Positions 34,856-46,366 are shown, counted from the first letter of the stretch. The stretch is 64,000 bases of DNA from Myxocyprinus asiaticus (GCF_019703515.2 NC_059373.1:19306281-19370280); one strand, 5' to 3'. The notes: generated by a model not told the origin, from the sequence alone. Numbers and translations are program-made.

Positions 34856-35480
34856 CCTACCATCTGTGTACCTCAGCAGAAATTGAAATTCATCAGACCA
34901 GGCTATGTTTTTCCAGTCTTAAACTGTCTAGTTTTGGTGAGCCTGTGTCCACTGAGCCTCAGCTTTCTGTTCTTGGCTGACAGAAGTGGAACCCGATGTG
35001 GACTTCTACTGTTGCAGCCCATCTGCCTCAAGGTTTGATATGTTGTGCATTCTGAGATGCTATTCTGCTCACTACAATTGTACAGAGTGGTAATCAGAGT
35101 TACCGTAGCCTTTCTGTCAGCTCGAACCAGTCTGGCCATTCTCTGTTGACCTCTCTCATCAACAAGGCGTTTCTGTCCACAGAACTGCTTTTCACTGGAT
35201 GTTTTTTGTTTTTGGCACCATTTTGGGTAAACTCTTGAGACTGTTGTGTGTGAAAATCCCAGGTGATCAGCAGTTAGAAAAATACTAAAACCAGCCCGTC
35301 TGGCACCAAAAATCATGCCACAGTCAAAATCACAGAGATCACATTTTTCCCCATTCTGATGGTTGATATGAACATTAACTGAAGCTCCTGACCCGTGTCT
35401 GCATGAATTTATGCACTGCACTGCTGCCACACAATTGGCTGATAAGATAAATCGCATGAATAAGTAGGTGTACAGGATTA
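34856..35480 (-). mobile_element. Tc1-like element, family A, copy 2, 3' truncated
   Basis: Minus-strand 5' part of the family A element: the leader (GTACACCTACTTATTCATGC complement near 35475) and N-terminal half of the transposase. The 3' part is replaced by the inverted copy at 34650-34855. Confidence 0.85.
34903..35350 (-). pseudogene. Tc1 family A transposase, N-terminal remnant
   Basis: Minus-strand remnant with the DNA-binding domain that the 7154-7815 copy has lost. Readable parts are EKCDLCDFDCGMI at the N-terminus, a helix-turn-helix segment FLTADHLGFSHTTVSRVY, and the second DNA-binding region through GQQRMARLVRADRKATVT and KNRKLRL. The open frame extends left into a shifted tail (about 34965) and stops at 34903. 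The expected start ATG at 35354 is out of frame by one base. None of the three catalytic residues is in frame; a WSDE-like codon block lies near 34890 in another frame. Not functional. Confidence 0.82.
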
Positions 35481-35482
35481 TA

Positions 35483-35700
35483 TACTGTATGTATGAGATA
35501 TATATATATATACATACATACATACATACATACATACATACACCTCACACTAGCCAATTATATACTGTATGTATGTGTGTGTGTGTGTGTGAGATATATA
35601 ATCTCACACACACACACATACATACAGTATATAATTGGCTACTGTGAGGTATGTATATATATTATATTATATATCTCTCTCACACACACACACACATAAA
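35483..35700. repeat. TA/CATA/CA microsatellite with a long hairpin
   Basis: Runs of TATA, CATA (35513-35540), GT and CA. The block CACTAGCCAATTATATACTG (about 35547) pairs with CAGTATATAATTGGCTACTG (about 35624) around a centre at 35600, giving arms of about 50 bp. Confidence 0.9.
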
Positions 35701-36634
35701 CGTTCTATTCTACAGATATTGGTGTCGGAATCAGCCATTAAAAAACCCATAGCGGTCAACCACCAGAAACTGACTTCTTATGTAGTCATTTCAGTCTAAA
35801 CTGCATTGTGGAACTGATAATGTCATGTAAAACTTAAAAGTACAGGCATTCCGGATTATGTGAGTGTGCCAAAATTCACTAAAACCAGATCAGGCACTTA
35901 GTCTTCGCTGATGTCACTATATATAAAAAAAGTTTTCATGACTGCATTGTCAAAAACTAAACATCACATTCTAAGTCAAATTTACCTTAAATAAATGATG
36001 CAACGCCATGCACATTGTCAAGTCCATCAATATTAATAGATAAACTAACCCCAGGCCATGAAAACTAAGGTGGCTCCACAGAGAAATGATTTGTATGGGT
36101 TCTTTTTTATCTTGCATTGAATTAAGGATTCCAGCAGTCCTTCGATCAACTCACACAGTTTCCTCATTCGCACACAAGTGCAGTCAGAACGTCACACTAC
36201 GAGAGTCACCCATCAGGGGATTCTATATCCTCACCTTACTCTGTGGTAAAACAGGTCTATGTGCTTCATATTCACTCACAGCTTCCGTCTCGCTACAATC
36301 AAACACATTGCAGAATGATGAAAACAGCTTGGCCTGAATCAATACTTCTGAATTTTTCAACCAGAGCCAATACCTGGAGACTTTGCAATTAACGCAGTCC
36401 ACATTTCATTTTTACAGAACTCCCACTTAAGAGAGGTTGAACAAATTAACAACAATCCAGAACACTAGTGACAAGTTCACCTATTTTATGTCTGGGATGT
36501 TCAGACACTATCCATGGGGGGGAGGGGGGAGGAAGAAAGGAAAACTACAAAAACAAAATGAAAACGACAACTTTCTTAAACCTAAAAACATCTTTTGTCA
36601 CTGTGGGCCTATTTATACCCAAGTCGCTTTATGC
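35701..36634. other. Unannotated spacer
   Basis: No coding or transposon signature. A G-rich run occurs at 36515-36530. Confidence 0.45.
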
Positions 36635-36929
36635 CTCTTGATCAAGGGTCTTCAACAGGGGGTCTGCAAATTATTGTTTGATCCAACATTGGCATTAGTA
36701 ATAATCACTCACTCGCACACGAGTGACAGCGAGGGGTATGAATTTTAGTTTATCGACATGTTGAAGTCCTTCACAGCTGCATGCCAAATCTTAAAGTGTG
36801 ACTAAACGGAGCTTGTCAGCAGAAGCGCGCAGCCCGGACAAACCCTTCACACACCCATGCTCATCACAAGCCCCTCAATGCACGACACACATCAAGTTTA
36901 GCAGCGCTGCAGTGGAGGGTCGCGTGAGT

Positions 36930-36934
<5 letters not shown>

Positions 36935-36979
<45 letters not shown>
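36935..36979. repeat. (CA)n microsatellite
   Basis: Uninterrupted AC run of about 45 bp inside hAT-6. Confidence 0.97.
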
Positions 36980-36980
<1 letters not shown>

Positions 36981-37288
36981 GACGGTGACCCTCAAATCAA
37001 CATAATTCAAGGTGCACTCAATCATTGTTTTCCTCATAAAAAGAACATTTTACTCAATGAAAGGAACATTAATTTTGAAATATATGTATAAAATCGATCA
37101 CTCACATGAGATGAAGACACTTTAGTAACCTTATAAAAGTTGTTTTAGTCTGCATGGACAGGGTCTGTCTGTTTTTCTTTCTTTTTGGAGGAGGTTTGGC
37201 ACAGGGATTAACAAGGAAAATTAAAAATGTCACCATGCCAAAAATGTTGTGGACCCCTGCTGTACACCCTGCTGAAAAGACCAACTAA

Positions 37289-38519
37289 GGGGCCGTTTAC
37301 ACGACAACGTTTTCAACTAAAAACTGAAAACTTTTTATGTGTTTTGGCTGTTCGTTTACACGACAACGACGTTTTGGGGCCTGAAAACGCAAACTTTTGA
37401 AAACAGGTTTCAAAGTGCAAGTTTTTGAAAACAATGCCATTATCGTCTCAGTGTAAACATACAAAAACGCAAATGTGAAAACGATGACGTCATGCGTACG
37501 CGTATTACGTGTTATATAAAGAATGATGGATTGATAGGCATCAATTTGAGATGTATAATTATCAATATGAATATTGGTGTCTGTGCAAATAACAATAATC
37601 AACAATTTATTCATTTGGAGTGTTTTGTATGGAGTGTGAACATTGTACAGTAGGCAGAACCTGCAATTTGAAAATCTTGAAATTAATGTATGGATTCAGA
37701 TGGGAAAAATGTATTTGTATTTTAAATGTTATTTATTTACTTAATTTTATTTGATGTACCTTTACCCTGCAATTCATCCACCCACCGCTTAAGTATATAG
37801 CCAACAGACAGAGATGTGATGCCATGTACAGTATTCAATGATATGCTTAGAATATGAAAACATGAGGCAGTGAAAATGCATGTTAGATCCAGTGTACACA
37901 AGACCTCTCTCTCCGTCAGAAGATATCCATATATCAGAGTTCTGTCTGATTTCCAAAACCAGTCAACATTAACAGCTTGTTATGTTAACTTACTCTCCTA
38001 CCAGCCCAAGAGTCAGCAGGGGGAATACAGAAGAAGGCAGGAGATGAAGTGATGGTAAAAATGAGCAGAGTTTATTGAATAATCTTGAGAGTTCAGCATG
38101 CGCGAGTACTTCAAAACAACGCGCGAGACATTCAAAACTACAAAGGCGGACTACAGGTCTGTGTTTGTGCTGCTCAAGATTTTGAGTTTATTGACGCTTC
38201 TCCAGCAAAATAATTGTAGTAATAAAGTAACCTCATCGTCCATCCAGACAAAATTGCTCGATGCTTTCGCCATCTTCATTGTTTGTATTCACCACTCTGT
38301 GGAAGAATGCTTATGTGCACAGGCGCGTAATGTTTCTTCATAAAGTGACATCGCCAACTACTGGCCTGGCATGCATAATACAGCGATTTTGTTGTTTTCG
38401 CGGATCCGTGCGTACGGGGATCGTTTTGGTAACGTTGTTTTCTGTATGTGAAACTTTTCAAAAACACAAAAGGAAAAACGTTTCCTTTTTTAGTACATCG
38501 TTGTCGTGTAAACGTACCC
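37289..38519. mobile_element. TAA-flanked MITE (PIF/Harbinger-like)
   Basis: 1231 bp with ends GGGGCCGTTTACACGACAAC and complement GGGTACGTTTACACGACAAC. TAA flanks both sides (37286-37288, 38520-38522), fitting the 3-bp TWA duplication of PIF/Harbinger elements. The interior is non-coding and includes CGTTTTxGxAA motifs and GTACGCGTATTACG. Confidence 0.8.
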
Positions 38520-38656
38520 TAAAACCAGCCTAAGGTGGTTGGCTGGTTTTAGCTGGTCAGGATGGGAGACCAGCTAGCCTCACAGCTTAAACCAGCTTGG
38601 CCAGGCTGGGAGACTAGCTAAGACCAGCCTGACCAGCCAAGACCACCCTGACCAGC

Positions 38657-38898
38657 CAGTGGCGAAGCATGGACCGAAGCCTGGCCACCCCATTGGCCAC
38701 CCCGCTCGCAAATGCCTCTTTGGTCATTTTTTGTCTTGGGCACAATTTAAATTTTAGAGGTGGAACTGTCTCCCCCTCCCCCTCCCCCACCCCCCCACCA
38801 CAATACAGAAATGCTGCCTGAAAATTTCTGTGCCACTACAGACTGATCGCTGGCCCCTGCCAGGCCACCCCTGTGAAAAACTCCTGGCTCCGCCCCTG
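38657..38898. mobile_element. Short hAT-type MITE in the minisatellite core
   Basis: 242 bp, ends CAGTGGCGAAGCATGG and complement CAGGGGCGGAGCCAGG. Perfect 8-bp TGACCAGC on both sides (38649-38656, 38899-38906). The host repeats GACCAGC, so part of this match could be coincidence. Confidence 0.75.
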
Positions 38899-39237
38899 TG
38901 ACCAGCTAAGACCAGCTAAATAGTAAAGTGTTCAAAACCCTTTTAAAAACCAGCCTGACCAGCTATGACCAGGCTGGGTGCCCAGTTAAAACCAGCCAAC
39001 CAGCAAACGCTGGTTTTAGCTGGTCTTTTCAGCAGGACAGCATTTAGTGATTATTTCAATGGCTTTGCAATGTAAATATCATGAAGTATGTACAGTATAT
39101 ACAATAATATGAAGTTTTTATAGGCATAAAACGCAACACTCAATTTTGTATAATATGTAACAGGGGTCCCGGCTCTGTCTCTCTACCCACCAAGGGGTCC
39201 TTGGCCTGAAAATGGTTGAAGACCTCTTCTCTTGATC

Positions 39238-39641
39238 GACTGAAGTATGCACATACCATTTACACTTGGCCACATTAATGTGTCTCAACAAAATGCATAT
39301 AAATCTGATCTCAAACCTCTATGGACAATTTGAAGAAAGAATCGCCATTGGCTAGTATATTTTTGTTTTTACTCACCAGACTTTTGACGACATGCAAGCG
39401 TAATGCATGTTCACATATATATTCATATATATGACTCCAGGCAATATAGTATGTGAGATTGTAAATTTTATTTCATTTTTTCTTTATCATTTCAATCACA
39501 TTTTAGCTTTTTTTTTTAAAGTACAAATTTCACATTGTATCAATTTATTTGATGTCATGAAATTGCATATATAATAATAATACAAGCTGTTGTCATGGTT
39601 TAAAAATTTCAAGTTGGAATCTAATCATGAAAATAGAATTC
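39238..39641. other. Unannotated spacer
   Basis: Nothing recognised beyond T-rich runs. ATTTACACTTGGCCAC near 39259 may be a MITE scrap. Confidence 0.4.
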
Positions 39642-39649
39642 CACATAAC

Positions 39650-41088
39650 TAGGGGTGCACTGCTCGATCGACCACCGATCGAAATAGGCCGATCTTCGTC
39701 TTAAATCAGTGATCGGCCAATCGTGACTAGAATAAGAGCCGATCTTTTTTGCAGCACACAATGAATCACACATACACTGCTGTGTGATTCACATAGCAGT
39801 GTATGAGTGCTTGCTCATACAGTGAGTGCTTGCTCAGCCCTTGATGCATGACAGAGTGGTCTTTGGAGGGTGAGTTGTTGGCAATTCCAAGTATTCACAA
39901 ATTTAAACTTTCAGACATGATGTAATTCACATGAATATGCCGTTTTTTTTTTTTTTTTTTTTTTTTTAAATGTGTAAGAATTAGACGTGTATGAATATTA
40001 AGTTGCCCATTTTCTAGAGTCATTACGACTCGCTGCACTGTGAGCAGGTAGATGATAAAGAGAATGCAAACGGGTATAAAATCAAATTAAACAAATATAA
40101 ATGCAAATACAAATCTGAGTACATGAGATGTAATGTGAGTCGTGACAATCACTCGTTGTGTGGAGCGATAGTGACTGTTTGAGCCATCACTTTCAGCTTC
40201 ACTTCCTTCAACATGAGCGCTCTCGGTGTCAAACATGCGCACTCTGCAGGTGCTCTCAATATCTCATCAGTCACTCATCTCAGCGCTATTCTGCGAGGAT
40301 CCCAATTTAAATCAGATCAATGTTGGTCACAATACCACTAATAACAGATATAACCGTTTAATCTTCAATAACGGCACCGCGTCTTCATGCATTTGCTTAA
40401 TAATTAGTGATTTGAGTTACAAGACGCCAAAGACAGTAAACAAATCATAAACATTAATGATCTCTCACTGGAGCAGTTTTAAATCTTATAATGGATATAA
40501 TTTTCTTATTTTTGAACATATGTCTGTTGTGTGATGATCTCATGGTTTTTACTGGTTGCCAGTATGTCACAATGACCTTTGATATTGACAACATATCTAT
40601 TCATAACCGTTCACAATTAAATGTCATTTTAGTAACACTTTATAAAAAGGCTTCATTTCTTTAACATTAGTTAATGCATTAGGTATCATGAACAAACAAC
40701 GAACAATATATTTTTTACAGCATTTATTAACCATTATGTTAGTTAATAAAAATACAGTTGTTCATTGTTAGTTCATAGCGCATTAATGTTAAGTAGTACA
40801 ACTTTTGATTTGAAAAATGTAATAGTATATGTTGTAACGCACATCAAGTTCATTAGTTCATGTTAACCACCGTTATTAAATAATATTAACAAATGAAACC
40901 TTTTTGTAAAGTGTTACCATAATTTTACTGTGTGGGGCATAAACATATAACTGCAGCATATAACTTGTGGCAAAGGGCACTTTAATAAAAAAAAATAAAA
41001 ATAAAAAAAAATTGGTATCGTCGGATCTTAATGTTCTAAAAATCAGAGATTGGTATCGGCTTCAAATTTCCTGATTGGTGCACCACTA
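39650..41088. mobile_element. hAT-1 element, copy 2
   Basis: Left end TAGGGGTGCACTGCTCG and right end complement TAGTGGTGCACCAATCAGG. Flanks CACATAAC and CATCTAAC match at 6 of 8. It contains CCGATC-rich arms, a poly-T at 39943-39967 and a nested MITE at 40631-40918. It gives the uninterrupted reference for the copy at 25628-29370. Confidence 0.78.
40631..40918. mobile_element. Palindromic MITE nested in hAT-1 copy 2
   Basis: Left GTAACACTTTATAAAAAGG and right complement GGTAACACTTTACAAAAAGG are inverted, with ACATTAGTTAATGCATTA and related AACATGAAC motifs pairing inside. A very common teleost MITE type. Confidence 0.8.
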
Positions 41089-41096
41089 CATCTAAC

Positions 41097-41936
41097 ACTA
41101 ATGTAATAATTGTATTATAAAAATAATCATTTAAATGCTTCTATATCAAAAGTACCATGTAAAAAAGTTTTGTAAAAACTCCTGCAGAGATGCTGTAAGA
41201 GCCTATTTGCCAAATTCTTCCATATTTACTGTTTGTTGAAGTTAAAATATTTAATAATGTATGATTGTCCCTTTCAATATTTATTACACATACTACATTA
41301 CTACATTTTGTTACATGTTTGTTTATATGCACTTGTACGATTTGCATTGAGTTTACATTGTTATGTACAGTATAACAAGCGCTAAATTGGTAAAATGGTA
41401 ATTTAAGAGATGGTGTTATGGTAGATGAGCACTGCGCACTTTAACAAGAGATAAGTTGCATAGTGTTTTTTCCTCATCCTTGCAGTGTATGATTAGAATT
41501 TGTTTTATTTTTTACTTTTTGATCACCAACTGACTGTAAATAACAGTAAGGTTAAAAAAAGAGACACAAAATGAAATTGGAGTGTGTGAATCTCGTCTTT
41601 GGACACAAATTACCTGGAACAAGCCAAAAGGATGGCAGGACTTTTACTTGCATAATATGTATTGACTTATTGTACAAGTTCTCAAATTAAAATCTATAAG
41701 CTCGAGTTTTGCAACACTTTTACCTTCTAACAGACATCCAAAAGGCGCGTTACTGGTCTCTAGCAATGCTGAAATGGAGAATGTTGTGAAAAGTCTGAAA
41801 CAGTCCAAAAACCGTGATTTACTCTTATTGTAGAGGGCTGGATCTATTATCCAGAAAGCCGTTTATTGTGAAAAAGCTGCTTAAGACTTGAAGTCATTGT
41901 ATGCACTACATGCAGTGTTTGCAGCTGTCTCTTAAC
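41097..41936. other. Unannotated spacer
   Basis: AT-rich; no recognisable feature. Confidence 0.45.
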
Positions 41937-42223
41937 TCCCCGTATAGGGATGTCAATTTTTAAACATTTTCATAATCGATCATCGTGGAAATTAACGTTT
42001 AATTAATCGATTAATCGTTATTGTACATACCGCAAAATGCACATGAAGGACTCCATATATGTGCATGCAGCCAACTGTATTGTTTAAATATAAATTAATA
42101 CACTTAAGAAATGCAAGTATTAGCAATTTCCTCTTAAAATATTCTTAGTTAATTGTATTTTAATATATTTAGTCTATGTTTACTATGAATTTGAGCTTAA
42201 TTATTGTAAATAAAAAATTATTG

Positions 42224-42784
42224 GGGGCGGGGGGGGGGGGGGTTTCCCCTTTTTCTCCCAATTTGGAATGCCCAATTCCCAATGCGCTCTAAGTCCTCGT
42301 GGTCGCATAGTGATTCGCTTCAGTCTGGGTGGCGGAGGATGAATCCCAGTTGCCTCCGCGTCTGAGATAGTCAACCCGCGCATCTTATCACGTGGCTTGT
42401 TGAGCACGTTGCCACGGAGATATAGCGCATGGAGGCTTCACGCCATCCACCGCGGCAACCACGCTCAATTCACCACGCGCCCCACCGAGAACAAACCACA
42501 TTACAGCGACCACGAGGAGTTTACCCCATGTGACTCTACCCTCCCTAGCAACCGGGCCAATTTGGTTGCTTAGGAGACCTGGCTGGAGTCACTCAGCACG
42601 CCCTGGGATTCGAACTAGTGAACTACAGGAGGTTACCCCATGTGACTCTACCCTCCCTAGCAACCAGGCCAATTTGGTTGCTTAGGAGACCTGGCTGGAG
42701 TCACTCAGCACGCCCTGGGAATCGAACTAGCGAACTCCAGGGGTGACAGCCAGCGTATTTTACCACTGAGCTACCCAGGCCCCA
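42224..42784 (-). mobile_element. Cyprinid SINE, copy B, with an internal 112-bp tandem duplication
   Basis: Minus strand. The tRNA-like head at 42784 reads GGCCTGGGTAGCTCAGTGGT (A box) then AGTTCGATTCC (B box). Units 42519-42630 and 42631-42742 repeat the block from the head through GTTGCTAGGGAGGGTAGAGT, so the copy has two B-box-like sequences. The tail end is a C/T-rich run beside a G-run at 42225-42242. Confidence 0.88.
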
Positions 42785-43141
42785 ATAAATTAGGCTACTG
42801 TTAGAAATAACTTGTATACATGATGTGTCACTTGTATACATACTGGAGTTCATTAAAACCTCACATTGTGGGTCGTGTGATATTTCGGACCTTAATTGAA
42901 ATTAAGTTAAATTATAAAATGCTGTGTAAATAAAGTACTTAATGTACCATTTCTAAGGTAATGGTGAGATGTCAGCTGACTGTGCCTTCGTGCTTTCCTG
43001 ATGATCGCTGACGTAATTGTAGGTTGGGATGAAACAAGGAGATCAACAGTGCTTGTTGTCATGTTGTACTTTAACACACTATCACGGTGTGTGCAGAAAA
43101 CATTAATGATCAATAGAAATGCTCCTACATTGTTTACTTTA

Positions 43142-43792
43142 GCTGTGTCTCGTTTCGAAGGCTGCGTGCTAGGTAGGACATGTCCTTTGAAGGCTGCAGT
43201 ATACTGAGCGTCCTCCTTTAAACAAGCCTCGTTTAAACGAGACGGCCTTCATAGGACAAACGGAAACGGAACGTAACATGGTTGCTATGACAGCACACCA
43301 CTCTTTAACAAGCGCGAGCGCTTTGAGTGAGAAGGGAACAAAGTCCCTTTGGAAGGGAATGTATGAGGTAAATTTTAAGAGAGTTATAATGATGTAAAGA
43401 GAAAAGAAAATAGATTTTACAGGTGTACTTTTAGTCTGTAATACATTATTTTAAATACACATTAATATAATTAGACATTATATACTCTGCACCCATCTAC
43501 TGAGGTACTTCAACTTTATTATTAACATTACTTGTGTTTGAACATCATATTTACGGGCAAATTGGCATCATTTTTTTTTTTACGACATTTTCGTGAAGCA
43601 AAGAATTGTGGGTTGTGAGTGCCCACGAAGGATACACCTAATGCATCCTCCGAATTCCCGTGAAAGACAGTCGCATTCGAAGGCTGCATTCAAAGTGTCC
43701 TATTCGCTTTTCTGAAATGAGACGGCCTTGATGATGTATGCGGCCGACAAATGCGACGCCCGGAGGACGCAGCCTTCCAAACGAGAAACAGC
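43142..43792. mobile_element. MITE with GCTGTxTCTCGTTT ends nested in hAT-7
   Basis: Left GCTGTGTCTCGTTTCGAAGG and right complement GCTGTTTCTCGTTTGGAAGG are long imperfect inverted repeats, with GAGACGGCCTT motifs inside. No coding frame. Confidence 0.78.
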
Positions 43793-44267
43793 CATCGAGT
43801 CTGCTTCATTTCTGATCTGTGCATCTTCTCCTGTGATTTGGATAAGACATAACATGCAGCGTGCAAGTACCCTCTAGCAGCGGGTGACAGTATAGACAGC
43901 CTTATTGACATCTGCTTGCATGATTACTGAAAGAATCTGACCTGAAATTAATTAATCGACAATCGATAAGCTTAATCGATCAAATTATTAAAGACAATTA
44001 ATCGATTTTTGATTAACCATTAGCATCCCTACTCCCGTATATATGCGGCTCAATCATTAAACAGCTTCACCACGGCAACGTAATTTTCCTACAACGCCTG
44101 TGTATATAACAGAACATGGCATCTGAGATAAACGTCGCAATTTTATTCTCTGTTGCTTCGCTTTATTTCCAGATATTCCAGAGTAGTTTTCTTTAGTGCA
44201 TGTAAACATAGCAAGTATACTTTGAAAGTCTAGAATGCTTGGCTGTGTGCAAAGTGATCGACTGATA

Positions 44268-44658
44268 TGTTTTTTTTTTCTTTCTCCCCAATTTGGAATG
44301 GCCAATTCCCAATGCACACTAAGTCCTCGTGGTGACGTAGTGACTCGCCTCAATCTGGGTGGTGGAGGACGAATCTCAGTTGCCTCCGCATCTAAGACAG
44401 TCAATCCACACATCTTATCATGTGGCTTGTTGAGCGCGTTGCCGCAGAGACATAGCACATGTGGAGGCTTCACGTTATTCTCCGCGGCATCCATGCACAA
44501 CTCACCACGTGCCCCACCGAGAGCGAGAACCATATTATAGCGACCATGAGGAGGTTACTTAGGAGACCTGGCCGGAGTCACTCAGCACGCCCTGTATTCG
44601 AACTCGTGACTCCAGGGGTGGTAGTCAGCGTCTTTACCCGCTGAGCTACACAGGCCCC
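44268..44658 (-). mobile_element. Cyprinid SINE, copy C
   Basis: Minus strand, close to full length. Head GGCCTGTGTAGCTCAGCGGG at 44658, body with GAGGCAACTGAGATTCGTCC and CACTACGTCACCACGAGG, tail ATTGGGGAGAAAG. It lies between ACTGATATG and ACCGATATA, a probable eroded target duplication inside hAT-4. Confidence 0.85.
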
Positions 44659-45202
44659 ACCGATATACGTTTTTTTTAATGGCTGATGCCGATATCCAGA
44701 GAGCGGGATGGCCGATAAAATGCCGATAAATCACACAAATATAGTAAATAACAAACATACAACTGCTAAAAAAATGAATAAACTCTTCTTTAGCACTATA
44801 TTTACTCAATTTCACACTAAACTTAAAAAAAAAATATTGTATTTAAAATGGTAGATAGCAGTTTCTTATGGTTTTTGTTTAGTCATCAAATTTTAGTAAT
44901 ATATTTGCACATGAAGAAATTGCCAATACATTAGGAAGGAAATAACAGTACACACAGTAGTCCAGCAACCATGGATGGCATGTCCACGCTAGCAATTGCA
45001 TTTTCTCAAAAAATACAGAATCAAACCAATTGCACATACAGTGCATAGTGAATAAGACATTTACTTATAGCGCACGTGAAACGCTTGAGCAGCAATCTCC
45101 TGACAGTTTAAACGGCATGGATCACCTGCTTGGATTGTCACGGACTGACCGTCATGATTTGTGAATCGGAGGAACTTTTCATCCTGAAGTTTTGATTCTG
45201 GC

Positions 45203-46040
45203 TGATAGAATACACGCTTCAGAGGAAGATATTTGATTAGCACTCGACAGAAGAAAACGCTGATTTTTGTGTGGTTTGTGAATTGCATCTGTTTAAACGA
45301 GATGTCTGCAAATTTGCAGAAAGTATATGATAGAAGTTTTATTGATATTTGCCTTATATCATTAGAAAAGTTACAGGGAGTGGCCTGGGTAGCTCAGTGA
45401 GTAAAGACGTTGACTACCACCTGGAGTCGGCGAGTTCAAATCCAGGGCGTGCTGAATGACTCCAGCCAGGTCTCCTAAGCAACCAAACTGGCCCGGATGC
45501 TAGGGAGGGTAGAGTCACATGGGGTAACCTCCTCATTGTCACTATAATGTGGTTCGCTCTCGGTGGGGCACATGGTGAGTTGTGCGTTGATACCGTGGTG
45601 GATGGCGTGAAGCCTCCACATGCGCTATGTCTCCGCGGTAACGCACTCAACAAGCCACGTGATAAGATGCGTGGGTTGACGGTCTCAGACGCAGAGGCAA
45701 CTGAGATTCGTACTCCGCCACCCGGACTGAGGCGTCACTACGCCACCACGAGAACTCAGAGTGCATTGGGAATTGGGCATTCAAAATTGGGGAGGAAAAG
45801 GGGAGAAAAAAAAAAAAAAGTTACAGGGAACTGTTGAGGAGAGACTGATAGAATACATGCTTCAGAGGAAGATTTGAGCATTCCACAGGATGCTGGATCT
45901 GCTGAAGTTGTGTGAGGTTGGTTTATTACATATGTTTAAATGAGCTATGCGCAGATTTGCAGACAGTATATGATATAAGTTTTATTGATATTTGCCTTTT
46001 TATCATTAGACAAGACAGTTAAAAGTTACAGGGAACTGCT
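45203..46040 (+). repeat. 193-bp tandem duplication inside hAT-4, split by SINE D
   Basis: TGATAGAATACACGCTTCAG at 45203 recurs as TGATAGAATACATGCTTCAG at 45846. GTTTTATTGATATTTGCCTT and TTACAGGGAACTG recur in the same order. Removing SINE D and one 14-bp duplication gives a period of about 193 bp. Confidence 0.75.
45380..45815 (+). mobile_element. Cyprinid SINE, copy D, full length with 14-bp duplication
   Basis: Head GTGGCCTGGGTAGCTCAGTG (A box), B box GAGTTCAAATCC, long CpG-containing body and an A-rich tail. AAAAGTTACAGGGA flanks both sides perfectly (45366-45379, 45816-45829), the signature of target-primed insertion. It inserted in unit 1 of the 193-bp duplication. Confidence 0.93.
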
Positions 46041-46366
46041 GAGAAGAGAGAGGGAGAATGAAACAGGCTAGCACTTTAACATTATGAGCTCTAACGCGTC
46101 TGCCGCGGCTCTGATATTCGGACCGTTTAAATGAGACTATGTTGCACACCGTTCTATTTTTGTAGTAACACGATGGCACATACCAACAAAATGAACCATG
46201 ACTGGTAGTTACATGTCTCAGTCGCTTCACATGAAAGCAGGCGATTCTCAGCACACTCAAGAAACAAATCGGCCAAAGGGGAAAATTTCTCAGCCAATAG
46301 CGATAATTAAAACATTCCGAATATCAGCCGATATATCGCAGAGGCAGATAAATCGGTCGACCATTA

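Larger units (their letters stand above)
37269..39035. mobile_element. Foldback element with GACCAGC minisatellite core
   Basis: Left CTGCTGAAAAGACC and right GGTCTTTTCAGCAG are perfect inverted ends. The core (38523-38656 and 38899-39020) is built of degenerate units around GACCAGCTAAGACCAGCC. It hosts two inserts, a TAA-flanked MITE and a hAT MITE. The target duplication is unclear. Confidence 0.8.
36644..39228. mobile_element. hAT-6 element, outer shell of a nested stack
   Basis: Left end AAGGGTCTTCAAC and right end complement AAGAGGTCTTCAAC, flanked by a perfect CTCTTGATC on both sides (36635-36643, 39229-39237); one base may be shared with the end, consistent with the 8-bp duplication of hAT elements. 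The interior holds a CA microsatellite (36935-36979) and a foldback element (37269-39035). No transposase. Confidence 0.85.
41945..44031. mobile_element. hAT-7 element with nested SINE and MITE
   Basis: Left end TAGGGATGTCAATTTTTAAA and right end complement TAGGGATGCTAATGGTTAAT, both followed inward by ATCGATTAAT-type motifs. Flanks CTCCCCGTA and CTCCCGTA (44032-44039) fit an 8-bp duplication with one extra C. Nested inside are SINE copy B (42224-42784) and a MITE (43142-43792). No transposase. Confidence 0.8.
44250..46366. mobile_element. hAT-4-like element with two nested SINEs
   Basis: Left GTGATCGACTGATAT and right complement TAATGGTCGACCGATTTATC share the GTCGACCGAT type of end seen at 10898. 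The interior has CCGATA motifs at 44660-44730 and 46300-46350. It hosts SINE copies C and D and a 193-bp internal tandem duplication. The family is a guess (hAT or another cut-and-paste type). Confidence 0.6.

Noticed and set aside
36935..36979. Regular short repeats that could suggest a CRISPR array
   Set aside because: Plain CA microsatellite; no repeat-spacer structure and the DNA is eukaryotic.
38523..39020. GACCAGC units as a CRISPR-like array
   Set aside because: Units are contiguous and degenerate without unique spacers, inside a foldback transposon.
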